From VRUE01 sp963796705 (GTDB lineage: Bacteria > Actinomycetota > Thermoleophilia > Solirubrobacterales > 70-9): a DNA stretch of 64,000 nucleotides. Location of the stretch: positions 248,001 to 312,000 of the forward strand of contig CAWCMK010000001.1 of NCBI GenBank assembly GCA_963796705.1, written 5' to 3'. Under the pieces are notes generated by a model. That model was not told where the DNA came from, searched no databases, and worked only from the letters and a program-made list of their open reading frames with translations. The position numbers and the translations under genes are program-made. Shown here in pieces: positions 50,678-59,349 of this stretch (within the stretch, counting starts at the first letter, position 1; each line of letters starts with the position of its first letter).

Positions 50678-52241
50678 GCAATCGGGAGGAGACCGCTCGC
50701 CGGCCGCAGGCGAGCCAGGCAAAGGTACAAGCAGCTGGCGAACCCGGGCGGCCGGACCTTGGCAAACCCTCGCCGACTCGCCCCACCTGGTCGCCCTGGC
50801 GGGAATCATCGCCCTCGGTGCCGGGCTGCGCTTCGGAACCATCGAACTACAGAGCTACCGCTACGACGAGGCGGTCACCGTGGTCAGGATCCTGCACCCG
50901 AGCCTCTTCACGACGCTCTCCACGGTGCCCCACAGCGAGTCGACCCCGCCGCTCTACTACCTGCTCGCCTGGGGCTGGTCGCGAATCTTCGGCACCGGCG
51001 AACTGGGGCTGCGCTCGCTCTCGGCGCTTGCCGGCACCGCTGCGATCCCGACCCTCTACCTGGCGGCGCGGGCCCTGCGGATGAGCAGGATCGTCGGCCT
51101 GATCGCCGCCGCGATGGTCGCGGTCTCACCGGTGCTGATCTGGTTCTCGCAGGATGCACGCGCCTATGCCCTGGCCTTCTTTCTGACCTCGCTCTCGTTT
51201 CTGTTCTTTGCCAGGGCGCTGCGCGACCCGCGCCGCGGCGATCTCCTCGGCTGGGCTCTGAGCTCGGCGCTGGCACTGTGCGCGCACTACTTCACCGGCT
51301 TCGTGGTCGCCCCCGAGGCGGCGCTGCTGCTGCTCTTCTCGGGCGAGCGGCGACGCGTTCTTGCGGCGATCGGACTGGTGGCCGTGACGGCCGCCCTGCT
51401 GGTGCCGATCGCGCTGCAGCAAAAGCACAACGCCCACGCCTCATGGATCGCCAAGCAGCCGCTCGCCGAACGGCTCGAACGCGCCGGCGCCAAGCTCGCC
51501 GGCGATGACAACGGCGATGAGCACGGCGCTCGCCAGAGCGGTCCGATCCCCCTGGCCGTGCCGGCCGCACTGGCGCTGGCGGCGGTGCTGATGCTGATCG
51601 GGCTCGGCGACGGGGACGAGCGGCGGCGGGCCCGCATCGCGGCGGCGGTCGGGCTCGCGGGCCTCGCGGGCCCGCTGATCCTCGGAGCGCTCGGCGCCGA
51701 TTACCTGGATGGACGCAACATGCTGCCCGTCTTCGTGCCGTTCTATCTGCTGATCGCGGCCGGCTTCGGGGTCAGGCGCGGGGCGCGGCTGGGGCTGGTG
51801 GCCGCCGCCGCCTTCTGCCTTTGCTCGCTGGTCTTCACGATCGAGATTGACCGCCTGCCGCGCCTGCAGCGCGAGGACCTGCGCAACGCCGCTGCCCAGA
51901 TCGGCGCGCCGCGGCCGGGGGTCGCGATCGTGACGATTCGCTACGCGACGAGCCAGCCGCTGATCTACTACCTCGGTGCCGAGGTCGCACGGCAGCAATT
52001 GGGGCCGCTGCATGAAATCGACCTGGTCGGCTCCAAGCTGGCGGCCGATGCAAATGCCCGGAGCCTGCTGCCGGCGTCCTTCAGGCGGGTCGAATCGCGC
52101 CCCGTCTCCTACAACTTCACCCTGACCCGCTACCGCTCCCGCTCGCCGGTTCAGGTGCCGCTGGCGCTGCTGCAGAACGGGAAGCTGGTCGGCGGTGGCC
52201 GCTACGCCTCGGTGCTGATCTGGCCTTCGGCTTCGGGCTGA
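50676..52241 (+). CDS. GT39/ArnT-like membrane glycosyltransferase (paralogue)
   Basis: 521 residues, clearly paralogous to the divergent gene: IELQSYRYDEAVTVVRILHP, STPPLYYLLAWGWSRIFGTG and SPVLIWFSQDARAYALAFFL align with it. Same GT-C layout and Asp-Glu in the first loop. The C-terminal domain ends YNFTLTRYRSRSPVQVPLAL, matching the paralogue's end, so the coding region truly reaches 52241 even though it overlaps the convergent PQQ-propeller gene by 125 bp. The ATG at 50676 lacks a ribosome site and the first ~35 residues are not conserved, so the true start may be internal. Confidence 0.8.
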   Translation: MQSGGDRSPAAGEPGKGTSSWRTRAAGPWQTLADSPHLVALAGIIALGAGLRFGTIELQSYRYDEAVTVVRILHPSLFTTLSTVPHSESTPPLYYLLAWGWSRIFGTGELGLRSLSALAGTAAIPTLYLAARALRMSRIVGLIAAAMVAVSPVLIWFSQDARAYALAFFLTSLSFLFFARALRDPRRGDLLGWALSSALALCAHYFTGFVVAPEAALLLLFSGERRRVLAAIGLVAVTAALLVPIALQQKHNAHASWIAKQPLAERLERAGAKLAGDDNGDEHGARQSGPIPLAVPAALALAAVLMLIGLGDGDERRRARIAAAVGLAGLAGPLILGALGADYLDGRNMLPVFVPFYLLIAAGFGVRRGARLGLVAAAAFCLCSLVFTIEIDRLPRLQREDLRNAAAQIGAPRPGVAIVTIRYATSQPLIYYLGAEVARQQLGPLHEIDLVGSKLAADANARSLLPASFRRVESRPVSYNFTLTRYRSRSPVQVPLALLQNGKLVGGGRYASVLIWPSASG

Positions 52242-53529
52242 AGGGCTGCAGGGCGTTGATGCTCGAGTAGCCGACCAGGTAAAGGCGCTTTCCGTCGGAG
52301 ATGATCGGCGTGTAGGTGCCGGTCTTGTAGTGGAAGACGCGGCGGCCGGTCTTCATCGAGTATCCGTCGGTCGAGCCATTGGTGAACTCCGCCGCGTAGA
52401 CGATGTTGCCGATCGCGGTCAGCGAGCCGATCACCGAGCCGCCCGCCGAACGGATCCAGCGGGGCTCGCCGGTCTTCGCGTTGAGCGCGTAGATGTTGCC
52501 GTCAAAGGACCCGATGTAGACGGTCGGGCCGGTGTGCTTGGTCTTGGCGACCGCCGGCCCCGAGTACACGTAGCCGCCGGTCGAGTAGGACCAGGCGAGC
52601 GTCCCGTCCTTCTGGTCGAAGCTGTAGACGCGATCGTCGTTGTTGCCAGCGTAGACCCTGCCGAAGGCGAGCGCCGGGGTCGAGTAGAACTCGCCCGAGG
52701 TGCCGAAACCCTGTCCCAGGGAGCTGGTCTGCCACTTGATCCGGCCCGTCTTCGCGTAGACCGCGTTCATGTAGCCGCCGTAGTCGCCGACGTAGAGGAT
52801 TCCGTCGCGGTAGGCGGGGGCCGACTTGACCGGCCCCCCCAGCGTCGTCGCCCAGCGGGTGTGTCCGTTGCGGGTGCTGAGCGCGAACAGCTGGTCGTTT
52901 TCACAGCCGAAGTAGACGGTGTCGCCGAGCACCAGGGGTGAGGACTCAGCCCGCCCGGGAAGCAGGCGTTTCCAGAGCACCTTGCCGGTGCGAGCATCCA
53001 GCTTGACGATGTGGCCGGGGAGGAGGTTGACGATGTAGAGGCGACCGTGCGCGTAGGCGGGCGAGGAGGCGTTGAGGCGCCCGAGCCGCCTTTCCCAGAG
53101 CACCTTGCCGGTGCGCGCGTCCAGGGCAAAGGCTGTGCCGTCGTTGTTGACCGCGTAGAGCCTGCCGTTCACATAGATCGGCGGGAACTCGAGCAGCGGC
53201 CGCCCGGTGTAGTGCCAGAGCAGCTTGTAGGGCGGCTTGACCCGGTTGGCCGGCAGGTAGCGGGTGCGCGCCGGGTCAAGCCCGTACATCGGCCAGTTCG
53301 TGGTCCTCACGACCGGCTTTTTCGGCTTCTGCGGCTTGAATACCGCGTTTTCGTTGTGGACGTCGGGAGGCCGCTTCAGCAGCTCATAGGCGACGATCAG
53401 TCCGGCCGCGGCGAGCAGCAAAGCCGCCCCGGCGGCGAGGCACGCTCGCCGGTGCTCGCGCCACAAGCGCCTCGGGTGGCGGATCTGCGACCAGGCAGCG
53501 CGAAGCCTCCCCCCGCGGCCCTCAGCCAT
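52117..53529 (-). CDS. membrane-anchored PQQ-like beta-propeller protein
   Basis: 470 residues. An N-terminal cytoplasmic basic stretch and one TM helix (ACLAAGAALLLAAAGLIVAY, ~30-49) are followed by an outside propeller of PQQ-enzyme-like blades: GTAFALDARTGKVLWERRLG, GHIVKLDARTGKVLWKRLLP, GNIYALNAKTGEPRWIRSAG. No quinoprotein catalytic residues are evident, so a scaffold or BamB-like role is more likely than dehydrogenase activity. The last ~40 residues are low-complexity (Ala/Pro/Ser, GSGSGSG) and lie wholly in the overlap with the convergent glycosyltransferase gene. Its ATG overlaps the SRPBCC gene stop by 8 bp, so it is the last gene of a three-gene operon. Confidence 0.82.
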   Translation of the reverse strand: MAEGRGGRLRAAWSQIRHPRRLWREHRRACLAAGAALLLAAAGLIVAYELLKRPPDVHNENAVFKPQKPKKPVVRTTNWPMYGLDPARTRYLPANRVKPPYKLLWHYTGRPLLEFPPIYVNGRLYAVNNDGTAFALDARTGKVLWERRLGRLNASSPAYAHGRLYIVNLLPGHIVKLDARTGKVLWKRLLPGRAESSPLVLGDTVYFGCENDQLFALSTRNGHTRWATTLGGPVKSAPAYRDGILYVGDYGGYMNAVYAKTGRIKWQTSSLGQGFGTSGEFYSTPALAFGRVYAGNNDDRVYSFDQKDGTLAWSYSTGGYVYSGPAVAKTKHTGPTVYIGSFDGNIYALNAKTGEPRWIRSAGGSVIGSLTAIGNIVYAAEFTNGSTDGYSMKTGRRVFHYKTGTYTPIISDGKRLYLVGYSSINALQPFSPKPKARSAPRRSGHRRPASRSAAAPAAPEPASGSGSGSG

Positions 53530-53968
53530 CCGCCGTCGAGACGCGACGTTCGGACTCGGCGCTGACGCCGTCGAGGAGCTGCTTGATCGCCTGCCTGATG
53601 ACCGTCACGACGAGGCCGCCGAGCAGCGGCACAGTCGGCATCATCTTGACCGCGTAGACGACCCTCGTCCCCCCGTCCTCGGGCGTCAGCTCAACGGTGC
53701 CCAGATGATCCCGGATCGGAGCCCCCGAAAGGACCGTGTAGGAGAAGCGACTCGGTCTCCTGTAGGCAACGACTTCCTCGCGCAACGGCGGGCCGACCGT
53801 GCGGATCACCCGGATCGCGCCCACCCCGTTTGGCGCCGGGTCCCCCTCGCGCTCGAGCTCGGAGCCGCGGACAGCCGTGATGTCGGCGTAGCCGCGGTGA
53901 TCGGTGAGGACGTCGAAGACGACCTCGGCGGGCGCTGCGATCCGCCGCTTCATCGTGAAGCTGGCCAT
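53522..53968 (-). CDS. SRPBCC/START-like lipid-binding family protein
   Basis: 148 residues from ATG 53968. Opening MASFTMKRRIAAPAEVVFDV, then LTDHRGYADITAVRGSELER, VGAIRVIRTVGPPLREEVVA and TVELTPEDGGTRVVYAVKM are standard for polyketide-cyclase/SRPBCC proteins, which enclose a hydrophobic ligand in a helix-grip fold. Function unknown. Middle gene of the operon MBL hydrolase, SRPBCC, PQQ-propeller; it overlaps the last by 8 bp and follows the first by 10 bp. Confidence 0.8.
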   Translation of the reverse strand: MASFTMKRRIAAPAEVVFDVLTDHRGYADITAVRGSELEREGDPAPNGVGAIRVIRTVGPPLREEVVAYRRPSRFSYTVLSGAPIRDHLGTVELTPEDGGTRVVYAVKMMPTVPLLGGLVVTVIRQAIKQLLDGVSAESERRVSTADG

Positions 53969-53978
53969 CTGGGGGAGG

Positions 53979-54980
53979 CTACTGAAGCGCCCAACGCTGC
54001 GGATCGGTGCCCTGGAGGGCGACGACCTCGCCGAGGATCGCGAGGTGATCAAGCGCCGAGAGGACGATCTGCAGGGCCCAGGCGCTCGCGGGCGAGTTGG
54101 CGCCCTGCGACCCGGCGATTTCGGCGACGAGCTCAAAGGCGGTCCTCTCCCCCCCGGCCAGCCCCGCGCGGCAGCTGTCAAGCAGCTCGGCGATCTGGCG
54201 GCGGGCCTCGGCGATCTTCACACCGGGGTCCCGAAAGGGACGCCCATGGCCGGGAAGGACGAGGTCGACCCCCAGCGGCTCGACCTCCTCGAGGCCGCCG
54301 AGGAACTCACCGATCGGGTCCGGCGTGTGGCCGTGGTCAAAGAACAGCACGGTGCGCCCGAGCAGGTGATCGCCGGAGATCAAGAGCCCTCGCTCGGGCT
54401 GGTGCAGGACGACGTGGGAGGGCGCGTGCCCGGGCGTCTCGTGGACCTGCCAGTTGCCGAGGTCGGTCTCGATCTCGACCCTGGACAAAAGGTCGCGGTG
54501 GGGCTCGACGATCGCATCGATGCCGCGCTCCTCGTCGTCTCTGCGGGCCTCCCGGTAGCGCTCCAGCGCCGCCGCCGGGACGCCGCTCTGGCGGGCCACC
54601 TCGAGCCGCCTCTCAAGCGCCGCGGCGGGATCGTCGGCAAGCAGGCGGACGTGCTCCCAGGCGGGGTGCATCCAGAGCTCACAGCCCGCCGATTCGATGA
54701 TCGGCGCTGCCAGGCCGTAATGGTCGGTGTGCGAATGGGTGCAGACCACCAGGCGCACGTCCTCGACCGAGAAGCCGGCCTGCGCCAGGGCCAGGTCGAA
54801 ACTGCGAAAGCCCCCGCGACCACCGATTCCGGTGTCGAAGAGGACGATGCCCTCGCCGGCCGCAACCGCCCAGGCGTTGCCGTGTGGAACACCCGGCCAG
54901 GGCAGCGGTAGGCGCAGCCGCCAGATGCCTGGCAGGGTCTTCTCGGCCCGTGGCGCCTCCGGGCGCTGGCGATCACTCAT
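53979..54980 (-). CDS. MBL-fold metallo-hydrolase
   Basis: 333 residues. Metal site LVVCTHSHTDHYGLAAPI (HxHxDH), then HETPGHAPSHVVLHQP (His), LLISGDHLLGRT (Asp) and LVLPGHGRPF (His), the full five-motif set of the metallo-beta-lactamase fold, with a helical C-terminal extension typical of LACTB2-like members. Hydrolyses an ester, thioester or similar bond in the cytoplasm; substrate unknown. AGGA upstream of the ATG. First gene of its operon and divergent from an MFS exporter. Confidence 0.88.
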   Translation of the reverse strand: MSDRQRPEAPRAEKTLPGIWRLRLPLPWPGVPHGNAWAVAAGEGIVLFDTGIGGRGGFRSFDLALAQAGFSVEDVRLVVCTHSHTDHYGLAAPIIESAGCELWMHPAWEHVRLLADDPAAALERRLEVARQSGVPAAALERYREARRDDEERGIDAIVEPHRDLLSRVEIETDLGNWQVHETPGHAPSHVVLHQPERGLLISGDHLLGRTVLFFDHGHTPDPIGEFLGGLEEVEPLGVDLVLPGHGRPFRDPGVKIAEARRQIAELLDSCRAGLAGGERTAFELVAEIAGSQGANSPASAWALQIVLSALDHLAILGEVVALQGTDPQRWALQ

Positions 54981-55052
54981 GCCGCGGATCCTCTCAGGAC
55001 GGGGCTCACCTCCGCGTGAGGATCGTCAACCCAGATAGGTTGAGCATTCGAA

Positions 55053-56606
55053 ATGGAGTCGAGCAGCCCCAAGCGCGCCGGTCTCGTTCTCGCGGCTCTG
55101 ATCCTGGTCGCGGCCGTAGCCAACCTCAACCTCGCGGTGGCCAACGTCGCCCTGCCCGACATCGGCAAGGCGTTCGGCTCCAGCCAGACGACGCTCAATC
55201 TGATCGCGGTCGGCTACTCGCTCGGGCTCGCAACTTCGGTCCTCTACCTCGGCGCGCTCGGCGATCGCTACGGGCGCAAGATGATGTTGATGCTGGGAAT
55301 GGGGCTGACGATCCCGGCCTCTTTGCTCGCCGGCCTGGCGCCCTCCGATGTTGTGCTCTTCATCGCCCGCGTGTGCGGCGGCGTCGCGGCCGGCATGGCC
55401 TTCCCGACCACCCTGGCCCTGATCACCGCTCTTTGGTCGGGTCCGGCCCGAACTCGCTCGATCGCGCTCTGGTCCGCGATCGGCGGGGCGATCGCGTCGC
55501 TGGGACCACTGCTCTCCGGCGCCTTGCTCGAGCACTTCGACTGGGGCTCGGTCTTCCTGGTGACGCTGCCCCTGGCGGTCCTCGCTCTGCTCATGGCCTG
55601 GCGCTTCGTCCCCTCCCACGTCAACGAGGGCACGGATCCGGTGGACAACCTCGGCGGCATGCTCTCGGTCCTGCTGATCGCCGCACTGGTCCTGGGGATC
55701 AACCTCGCCCCGGTGCCGGGCAAGGCGACGCTGGCAATCTGCCTCGGCCTGGTGGCGATCGCGACCACGGTGGCCTTCGTCCTGCGCCAACGGCGGGCGC
55801 GCTCGCCGCTCTATGACCTCGAGGTCGCCGCACGGCGGATCTTCTGGGTCGCGGCCTGCGCCGGGATCATCGTCTTCGGCTCGCTGATGGGGGCGATGTT
55901 CATCGGCCAGCAGTTCCTCCAGAACGTGCTCGAATACTCGACCCTCGATTCCGGGCTGGCGATCCTGCCGGCGGCGCTGCTGATGGTCGTGGTCGCCCCC
56001 CGCTCGGCGAAGCTGGTCGAGGCGCGCGGTGCACGGTTCACCCTGCTGATCGGCTACGGGTTCTGTTTGCTCGGCTTCCTAACGATGCTGCTGCTCTGGA
56101 AGCAGGGCGTCCCCTACTGGAAGGTCGGCCTCGGCTATGCGCTGATCGGGATCGGCGTCGGTTTCGCCGGCACTCCCGCCTCGCACTCGCTGACCGGTTC
56201 GGTCCCGGTCAGGCGCGCCGGGATGGCCTCGGGCACCGCCGATTTGCAGCGCGACCTCGGCGGCGCGATCATGCAGTCGATCTTCGGTGCCCTGCTGACG
56301 GCCGGATACGCCTCGGCGGTCAGCGTTGCGATCTCCACTTCCCCCGAACAGGCAAAGGTCACAGAAAACGTCGAAGGCGAGCTGACCAAGTCCTTCTCCA
56401 GCGCCGCCGACACCGCCGCCCAGTACCCCCATTACAGCCAGCAGATCATCGCCGCCGCCAAAACCTCCTTCCTGCAGGGGGACCAGTGGGCCTACACGGC
56501 CGGGATCCTCGCGGTCCTGCTGGGCGCGGCGCTGGTCTTCTTCCTCTTCCCGAAGAACGAGGAGGAGAGGGCGCTGCTGGCTCGATACCACGCCGAAGAC
56601 AGCTGA
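55053..56606 (+). CDS. MFS drug:H+ antiporter, DHA2 (EmrB/QacA-like)
   Basis: 517 residues, 14 TM helices expected. TM1 region NLNLAVANVALPDIGKAFG, loop 2-3 motif LGDRYGRKMMLMLGMGL, and GGVAAGMAFPTTLALITALW fit the DHA2 family. It should export hydrophobic compounds or drugs using the proton gradient. TAGGTT lies 11 nt before the ATG, suggesting a very short leader. LtrA follows 2 bp after the stop, so the two are co-transcribed. A decayed relative lies at 58665-59085. Confidence 0.9.
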   Translation: MESSSPKRAGLVLAALILVAAVANLNLAVANVALPDIGKAFGSSQTTLNLIAVGYSLGLATSVLYLGALGDRYGRKMMLMLGMGLTIPASLLAGLAPSDVVLFIARVCGGVAAGMAFPTTLALITALWSGPARTRSIALWSAIGGAIASLGPLLSGALLEHFDWGSVFLVTLPLAVLALLMAWRFVPSHVNEGTDPVDNLGGMLSVLLIAALVLGINLAPVPGKATLAICLGLVAIATTVAFVLRQRRARSPLYDLEVAARRIFWVAACAGIIVFGSLMGAMFIGQQFLQNVLEYSTLDSGLAILPAALLMVVVAPRSAKLVEARGARFTLLIGYGFCLLGFLTMLLLWKQGVPYWKVGLGYALIGIGVGFAGTPASHSLTGSVPVRRAGMASGTADLQRDLGGAIMQSIFGALLTAGYASAVSVAISTSPEQAKVTENVEGELTKSFSSAADTAAQYPHYSQQIIAAAKTSFLQGDQWAYTAGILAVLLGAALVFFLFPKNEEERALLARYHAEDS

Positions 56607-56608
56607 GC

Positions 56609-57787
56609 ATGGCAGCCGAATCGCGCTCGCCGCGGCTCGGTGCCACCCTCCGCGAAGGCGAGCAGGTGACGCCGCTGGAGCTGTTCTTTGACCTCGTATT
56701 CGTGCTCGCGATCACCCAGTGCACGGCGCTGATGTATCACCGCCCGAGCTGGCCGGGCCTCGGCCAGGGCCTGCTCGTGCTCGGCATGCTGTGGTGGGCC
56801 TGGGTCGGCTATGCCTGGCTGACCAGCGTCATCGACCCCGAGGAGGGCCCCGTGCGGCTGGTCATGTTCGGCGCGATGGCCGCCCTGCTGATCGTCTCGA
56901 TCTGCGTGCCGGAGGCCTTCGCCGGCCTGGCCCTGGCCTTCGCGCTCGTCTACGGGGTGGTGCGGGTCGCGCACATCGCGCTCTTCATGCTGGCCAGCCC
57001 CGAGGACGACGCCCTGCGCCACTCGGTGCTCGGACTGGCCGCCAGCACCGCGATCGCCGTCGGCGTCCTCGCCACAGCATCGCTTTTCGACGGGCTCGCC
57101 CAGGGGGCGCTGTGGGTGCTGGCCCTGGGACTCGATATGGGAGGCCCCTACCTGTTCGGGTCGGCCGGCTGGAAGCTGTCCCCGGCCCATTTCGCCGAGC
57201 GCCACGGGCTGATCGTGATCATCGCCCTCGGTGAGTCAATTGTCGCGATCGGAGTCGGCGCCGCCGGGCACCTGGACCTCGGGATCGCCGTCGCGGCGGT
57301 GCTCGGTGTCGCCGTCACCGCGGCGATGTGGTGGACCTACTTCGACATCGTCGCGATCGTCTCCCGGCGCCGGCTGATCGAGGCCGAGCCGGGTCGGCTC
57401 CAGAACGAGATGGCGCGCGACTCCTACTCCTACATCCACCTGATCATGGTCGCCGGCGTCGTGCTGGCCGCCCTCGGCCTGAAAAAGACGATCGGCCACT
57501 TCGACGATCGCCTCGCGACGGTTCCCGCGTTTGCACTGCTCGGCGGCGTCGCGATCTACCTCCTGGGCCTCGTCGCCTTCCGCTACCGCCACATCGGGTC
57601 GCTCAACCGCCAGCGACTGGGGGTCGCCCTCCTGCTGCTGATCCTCGTCCCGCTGGCGACCGAGATCCCCGCCCTGGCCGCGGTTGCGATCGCCAACGCC
57701 CTGCTCTGGCCGATGATCGCCTACGAGACCCGCCTCTATGGGGACAGGCGCTACCGGGTGCGCCACGCCGGTCCGGCCGGCGGCTGA
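56609..57787 (+). CDS. low temperature requirement protein A (LtrA) family
   Basis: 392 residues from ATG 56609, just after the MFS stop. The opening VTPLELFFDLVFVLAITQCT and later ERHGLIVIIALGESIVAIGV are the LtrA signature, with ~10 TM helices between and after. First described for low-temperature growth in Listeria; biochemical role unknown. Translationally coupled to the exporter. Its 3' end overlaps the convergent YrhK-like gene by 37 bp. Confidence 0.9.
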   Translation: MAAESRSPRLGATLREGEQVTPLELFFDLVFVLAITQCTALMYHRPSWPGLGQGLLVLGMLWWAWVGYAWLTSVIDPEEGPVRLVMFGAMAALLIVSICVPEAFAGLALAFALVYGVVRVAHIALFMLASPEDDALRHSVLGLAASTAIAVGVLATASLFDGLAQGALWVLALGLDMGGPYLFGSAGWKLSPAHFAERHGLIVIIALGESIVAIGVGAAGHLDLGIAVAAVLGVAVTAAMWWTYFDIVAIVSRRRLIEAEPGRLQNEMARDSYSYIHLIMVAGVVLAALGLKKTIGHFDDRLATVPAFALLGGVAIYLLGLVAFRYRHIGSLNRQRLGVALLLLILVPLATEIPALAAVAIANALLWPMIAYETRLYGDRRYRVRHAGPAGG

Positions 57788-58431
57788 CCCGGCCTAAGGT
57801 ACTCCTGCATCACTCCGGCGATCGCGAAGCACAGGGCCCCGCTCACCGTCCCCCAGTTGGCGATGCCAACCGCGAGCGCGTCCCCGGTCCCGGGGCGCAC
57901 GAAGGAGGCCACGGCGGAGACCATGAAGAGAATCGAGCCGAGCTGGTTGACGAGCACGATCCTCCAACCGAGGTCGCGGGGCCGGCGCAGCCAGCCGCCC
58001 ATCGCGACCATCGCCAAGTGGCCTGAGATCAGAAAGAGCGAGCAGCCGACCATGTCGGGCGACCAGATCAGCCGGTTCGCCCCTAAATGATTGAGGCCTT
58101 CGATGAACGAGTCGACGATGTTGATTGCGAAGACCAGGGTGCCGACGAACAGGACGGCGGCGCTGAGCCACTCGAGGCGGCGCGGTTCGCGGGCCCACCA
58201 GCGCCAGCCTCCGCCGGCAGGCGCCGCGACCGCTGCGGCGGGTTCGTTGATTGCCTGCAGCAGGCCGGCGTAGCCGCCGCTGCTGAAGAAGATCCCGCCG
58301 ACCAGGTAGACCGAGCAGCAGGCGCGCTCGTCGACGCCGGCCTGCGCCATCGCGGCGCCGATCGCAAACAGCGAGCCACCGAGGACGAAGCACGTGGCGC
58401 CAACCGTGTTGACGCGACGCAGGTGCCTCAT
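57751..58431 (-). CDS. YrhK-like membrane protein
   Basis: 226 residues from ATG 58431 (a TTG at 58485 is an alternative). Six or so TM helices in repeated pairs: FVLGGSLFAIGAAMA, VYLVGGIFFSSGGYAGLL with QAINEP after it, AAVLFVGTLVFAINIVDSF and VNQLGSILFMVSAVASFV. This resembles YrhK-domain proteins of unknown function. It follows a 57-residue membrane protein gene on the same strand and may share its transcript. 37-bp convergent overlap with ltrA. Confidence 0.65.
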   Translation of the reverse strand: MRHLRRVNTVGATCFVLGGSLFAIGAAMAQAGVDERACCSVYLVGGIFFSSGGYAGLLQAINEPAAAVAAPAGGGWRWWAREPRRLEWLSAAVLFVGTLVFAINIVDSFIEGLNHLGANRLIWSPDMVGCSLFLISGHLAMVAMGGWLRRPRDLGWRIVLVNQLGSILFMVSAVASFVRPGTGDALAVGIANWGTVSGALCFAIAGVMQEYLRPGQPPAGPAWRTR

Positions 58432-58471
58432 CACCGGCGGGCCCGGGTGACAACTGCGAAGCGCCCCGGAG

Positions 58472-58645
58472 TCAGCTGGTGGCAAGCCCCAGCGCCAGCA
58501 ACGGGAAACCGACCATCAGGCCGAGGTAGGCACCGATCGCGAGCCCCGTCAGGGTCCTGGTGGTGCGCGAGCAGGCGCCGGCGATCAGGCCGATCAGCAC
58601 GCAGGCCCCAAACAGCGTGAAGCCGATCCAGAATACGTCGGGCAT
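58472..58645 (-). CDS. small two-helix membrane protein
   Basis: 57 residues from ATG 58645: MPDVFWIGFTLFGACVLIGL continuing IAGACSRTTRTLTGL and LGLMVGFPLLALGLA, two TM helices with a short charged loop. The -10 box TAATCT lies 7 nt upstream, so the mRNA is leaderless and this start is preferred to a longer frame. Family not recognised. Upstream of the YrhK-like gene. Confidence 0.6.
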   Translation of the reverse strand: MPDVFWIGFTLFGACVLIGLIAGACSRTTRTLTGLAIGAYLGLMVGFPLLALGLATS

Positions 58646-58652
58646 CGCCGCG

Positions 58653-58658
58653 AGATTA
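58653..58658 (-). promoter_or_regulatory. -10 box TAATCT of small membrane protein gene
   Basis: Minus-strand TAATCT, 7 nt before ATG 58645. Confidence 0.5.
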
Positions 58659-58664
58659 TCGAAC

Positions 58665-59085
58665 CGTGGAGGAGCCCAGCGGCAACGCAACCTGATCCTG
58701 GCGGCGATGATCTTCGCCGTCGCGATGACCTTCATCGACGTGACGATCGTCGCGATCGCCTTGCCGAGCCTGCAGGAAGATCTCTCGCTCTCCTCGACGG
58801 GAGTCCAGTGGATTATCAACGGCTACCTGCTCTCGCTCTCCGCCCTGTTCGCACTCGGGGGTCGGCTGGCCGACATCGCCGGCCACCGACGCATGGTCGT
58901 GGTCGGCGTGATCGTCTTCGCGGCCGCCTCGGCGCTCTGCGGCGCAACCCCCACCGGCAGCGTCGCCAAGGCCTAGATCATCGTCTTCCGGGTGATCCAG
59001 GGGGCCGGCGCGGCGATCATGTTCCCGGCCGCGCTGGCGATCGTCCTGGCGGCTGGGGCTCGCGGTGTTGGGCTCGATACTGATC
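58665..59085 (+). pseudogene. DHA2-type MFS transporter remnant with in-frame stop
   Basis: N-terminal part of an MFS exporter: AMTFIDVTIVAIALPSLQED, LSLSSTGVQWIINGYLLSLS, then LGGRLADIAGHRRMVVVGVI. An in-frame TAG at 58974-58976 interrupts it, after which the same frame continues IIVFRVIQGAGAAIMFPAAL, the expected next segment. Homology ends near 59050 and the C-terminal ~10 helices are missing. A nonsense mutation plus deletion, possibly a dead relative of 55053-56606. Confidence 0.8.
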
Positions 59086-59340
59086 CTCGAGAACAAGTCG
59101 AATCGGCGCACCGTGAGAGTCGTCGGCTTCTTCTGGCTCGTGGGGGTAACCGCCGGGCCGATCGTCGGCTTCGCCCTGATCTTCACCGACTTCCCGCTGA
59201 TCTGGGTCAATTTGATCGGCTCCCTGATCTTTCGCCCGCTGGTCCCCTACATTGCCCTCGGCCGCACGCTCCTTTACTTCGACCTCGAGGTGCGGCACAG
59301 GGAGGAACCGGCTCGGCGCTGGCGCGACAGGGAGCGATAG
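59065..59340 (+). pseudogene. C-terminal remnant of a YciC/GDPD-type membrane protein
   Basis: 91 codons without a proper start: VVGFFWLVGVTAGPIVGFAL, then IWVNLIGSLIFRPLVPYIAL and GRTLLYFDLEVRHRE, ending basic. This is the usual C-terminal end of polytopic YciC-like (glycerophosphodiester phosphodiesterase membrane-domain) proteins. It is joined directly to the MFS remnant, so a deletion seems to have fused two gene fragments. Confidence 0.6.
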
Positions 59341-59343
59341 GTT
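59338..59343 (+). promoter_or_regulatory. -10 box TAGGTT of metallophosphatase gene
   Basis: TAGGTT ends 6 nt before ATG 59350. Its TAG is also the stop codon of the upstream remnant. Confidence 0.55.
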
Positions 59344-59349
59344 GCCCGA

